Below, one piece after another: positions 6,740 to 7,585 of a stretch of 7,585 nucleotides of DNA. The stretch's first letter is position 1; every line of letters starts with the position of its first letter. The notes beneath the pieces were generated by a model. That model was not told where the DNA came from. It did not search any database and saw only the letters and a list, made by a program, of their open reading frames with translations. The position numbers and the translations under genes are program-made. Origin of the DNA: Lachnospiraceae bacterium UBA3866 (GTDB lineage: Bacteria > Bacillota > Clostridia > Lachnospirales > Lachnospiraceae). The DNA lies in NCBI GenBank assembly GCA_002392345.1, contig DGGU01000017.1, positions 1 to 7,585 of the forward strand, given 5' to 3'.

Positions 6740-6858
6740 AATTAAGGGAACCTCGAAAAACTTCGTTTTTCGAGTGTGTTCCCAGTTAGAACCTCAATTC
6801 GTCGCATTTTAGAAAAGCAAGCTTTTCTAAAATCTCCTTTTTAGAGGTTCTCTTAATT
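6740..6858. repeat. Nested inverted repeats behind the exported repeat-protein gene
   Basis: The outer arms, 6740-6754 and 6844-6858, are complementary at 14 of 15 positions. Inside them is a first hairpin in which GGGAAC+CTCGAAAAAC (6746-6761) pairs with GTTTTTCGAG (6765-6774) and, after a TGT bulge, GTTCCC (6778-6783). The second inner structure is the repeat at 6788-6851. The outer arms overlap sequences used by both inner structures, so the fold is either a branched structure or a set of competing hairpins. GAACCTC occurs twice (6748-6754 and 6789-6795), and both copies can pair with GAGGTTC at 6844-6850. The right end lies 2 bp beyond the upstream gene's stop codon. Confidence 0.75.
6788..6851. 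repeat. Structured hairpin repeat, copy 2 (3' of the exported repeat-protein gene)
   Basis: Plus-strand layout: outer arm AGAACCTC (6788-6795), ten unpaired bases AATTCGTCGC (6796-6805), inner arm ATTTTAGAAAAGC (6806-6818), AA, inner arm GCTTTTCTAAAAT (6821-6833), ten unpaired bases CTCCTTTTTA (6834-6843), outer arm GAGGTTCT (6844-6851). Both stems pair perfectly. Read on the minus strand, the loops contain AAAAAGGAG and GCGACGAA, comparable to TTAAAGGA and GACGACA in copy 1. Confidence 0.78.
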
Positions 6859-6860
6859 AG

Positions 6861-7571
6861 TTATTGTGCATTTTGATTACCATCTTGAGGTCTATTTTGT
6901 AGGCCTCCTTTAGGTCCCATACCGCCATGCATAGCCATATTGGCACTACGGACTGATTTTGCAACAGTTGATGTGCTTGACTCTAATTCTATCATAACAT
7001 AATCACCAACTTTATAATCGCTATATGTCTTTGCCTTAGTATTCTCATCACTTGAACTATCATCATGTCTCATGAACTCATCAAATTTTGCATTTGATAT
7101 GTTATAAGTCTTAGATGTGCTTGTTAGTGTGAACATATTATCAAGATTCCTCTCGATATTTTCTCTTTGTTCAGGTGGCATCTGACCATCTCTTTTTATC
7201 TCTGGAGGTGTTGCTCTTTTTGCACCATCTTTTGGCGGCATGTTGCCTCTTCCTTCGCCATCTTTAGGTGGCATGTTGCTTCTTCCTTCACCACCTTTAG
7301 GCGACATGTTGCCTCTTCCTTCGCCATCTTTTGATGGCATGTTGCCTTGATTTTGACCATCTTCACTTGGTGCCTTCATCTCAGCAAGTGTTACTGTTAT
7401 AGAATTTGCTGAAATTGCTGTTATCTTACCAATTACTTCATTTTCTGGTTTTGCAGGTACCTCATTTTGAGTATTATTAGTTCCTGCTGCAAATGTTATC
7501 ATATTACTTGCAATGCTTGATAACGCAAGTGCCCCGATAATTGCTATTGTTAATATTTTTTTGTTCTTCAT
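6861..7571 (-). CDS. Exported protein with 11-residue Met-Pro-Lys-Gly repeats
   Basis: Function unknown. The 236 residues start with a clear signal peptide: KNKK, a hydrophobic core ILTIAIIGALALSSIA, then ITFAA near 25-29 before GTNN. The segment EVIGKITAISANSITVTLAEM (about 45-65) followed by FTLTSTSKTYNIS (147-159) and YKVGDYVMIELESSTSTVAKSVRSA (186-210) looks like beta strands of the small OB-like (DUF5666-like) exported domain seen in clostridia. In that family a low-complexity loop often separates the strands. Here the loop holds four 11-residue repeats (71-114; 7230-7361), consensus DGEGRGNMPPK, plus a decayed fifth. The C-terminus is rich in Gly, Met, Asn and Gln. The start at 7571 is supported by AAAGGAG 7 nt upstream. 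It appears to be a single-gene transcript ending at 6686-6718; its promoter lies beyond the window. The DUF-like assignment is from memory of the pattern. Confidence 0.85.
   Translation of the reverse strand: MKNKKILTIAIIGALALSSIASNMITFAAGTNNTQNEVPAKPENEVIGKITAISANSITVTLAEMKAPSEDGQNQGNMPSKDGEGRGNMSPKGGEGRSNMPPKDGEGRGNMPPKDGAKRATPPEIKRDGQMPPEQRENIERNLDNMFTLTSTSKTYNISNAKFDEFMRHDDSSSDENTKAKTYSDYKVGDYVMIELESSTSTVAKSVRSANMAMHGGMGPKGGLQNRPQDGNQNAQ
7230..7361 (-). repeat. Four tandem 33-bp coding repeats
   Basis: Four in-frame 33-bp units encode DGQNQGNMPSK, DGEGRGNMSPK, GGEGRSNMPPK and DGEGRGNMPPK; a partial fifth (DGAKRATPPE) follows. The units keep the GGCAACATG or AGCAACATG core at the DNA level, which points to duplication. 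Copy number may vary between strains. Confidence 0.9.
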
Positions 7572-7585
7572 AATTTTTCTCCTTT

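Larger units (their letters stand above)
6429..6860. other. 432-bp gene-free region: terminators, promoter and structured repeats
   Basis: No credible coding sequence is visible here. Going right to left along transcription, it holds the 3' region of the exported repeat protein with nested inverted repeats (6740-6858), a strong terminator (6686-6718), a predicted mscL promoter (6624-6652) and the mscL leader. The leader contains a small hairpin (6549-6572) and a copy of a larger hairpin repeat (6468-6533). Each part is annotated separately. Confidence 0.8.

Overview
The window looks like a piece of a low-GC Clostridia-type (Bacillota) chromosome. The DNA is AT-rich, with heavy use of AGA, ATA and A/T-ending codons. 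Most starts are preceded by strong GGAG-type ribosome binding sites, intrinsic terminators have A/T-rich stems and T tracts, and the exported proteins have Gram-positive-style signal peptides. I cannot name a genus from the sequence. Every convincing gene is on the minus strand, so the order of transcription runs from high to low coordinates.

From right to left: (1) 6861-7571 encodes a small exported protein with four 11-residue repeats. Behind it lie a complex inverted-repeat region (6740-6858) and a strong terminator (6686-6718). (2) A predicted promoter at 6624-6652 and a leader of about 190 nt precede a compact cluster: mscL (mechanosensitive channel), cdd (cytidine deaminase) and rnhA (RNase HI), with gaps of 29 and 4 bp. 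It ends at a terminator at 5041-5068. (3) A predicted promoter at 5011-5039 starts a second cluster: an exported protein of unknown function, glgB (glycogen branching enzyme) and glgP (glycogen phosphorylase, running off the left edge). The gaps are 18 and 35 bp. GlgB adds alpha-1,6 branches to glycogen and GlgP releases glucose-1-phosphate from chain ends, so this is a glycogen-metabolism operon. Its first gene is unexpectedly a secreted protein with a calcium-loop-like motif.

The most unusual content is repeat DNA. First, glgB carries an in-frame, GC-rich, two-unit palindromic repeat of about 120 bp that adds about 40 residues near its C-terminus. This resembles the protein-coding palindromic elements known from Rickettsia. 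Second, two copies of a hairpin element (6468-6533 and 6788-6851, in opposite orientation) share 10+10-nt internal loops and an apical stem sequence, while their outer and lower stems differ in sequence and still pair. That pattern is what selection on, or mobilisation of, a folded element would leave. I do not recognise the family.
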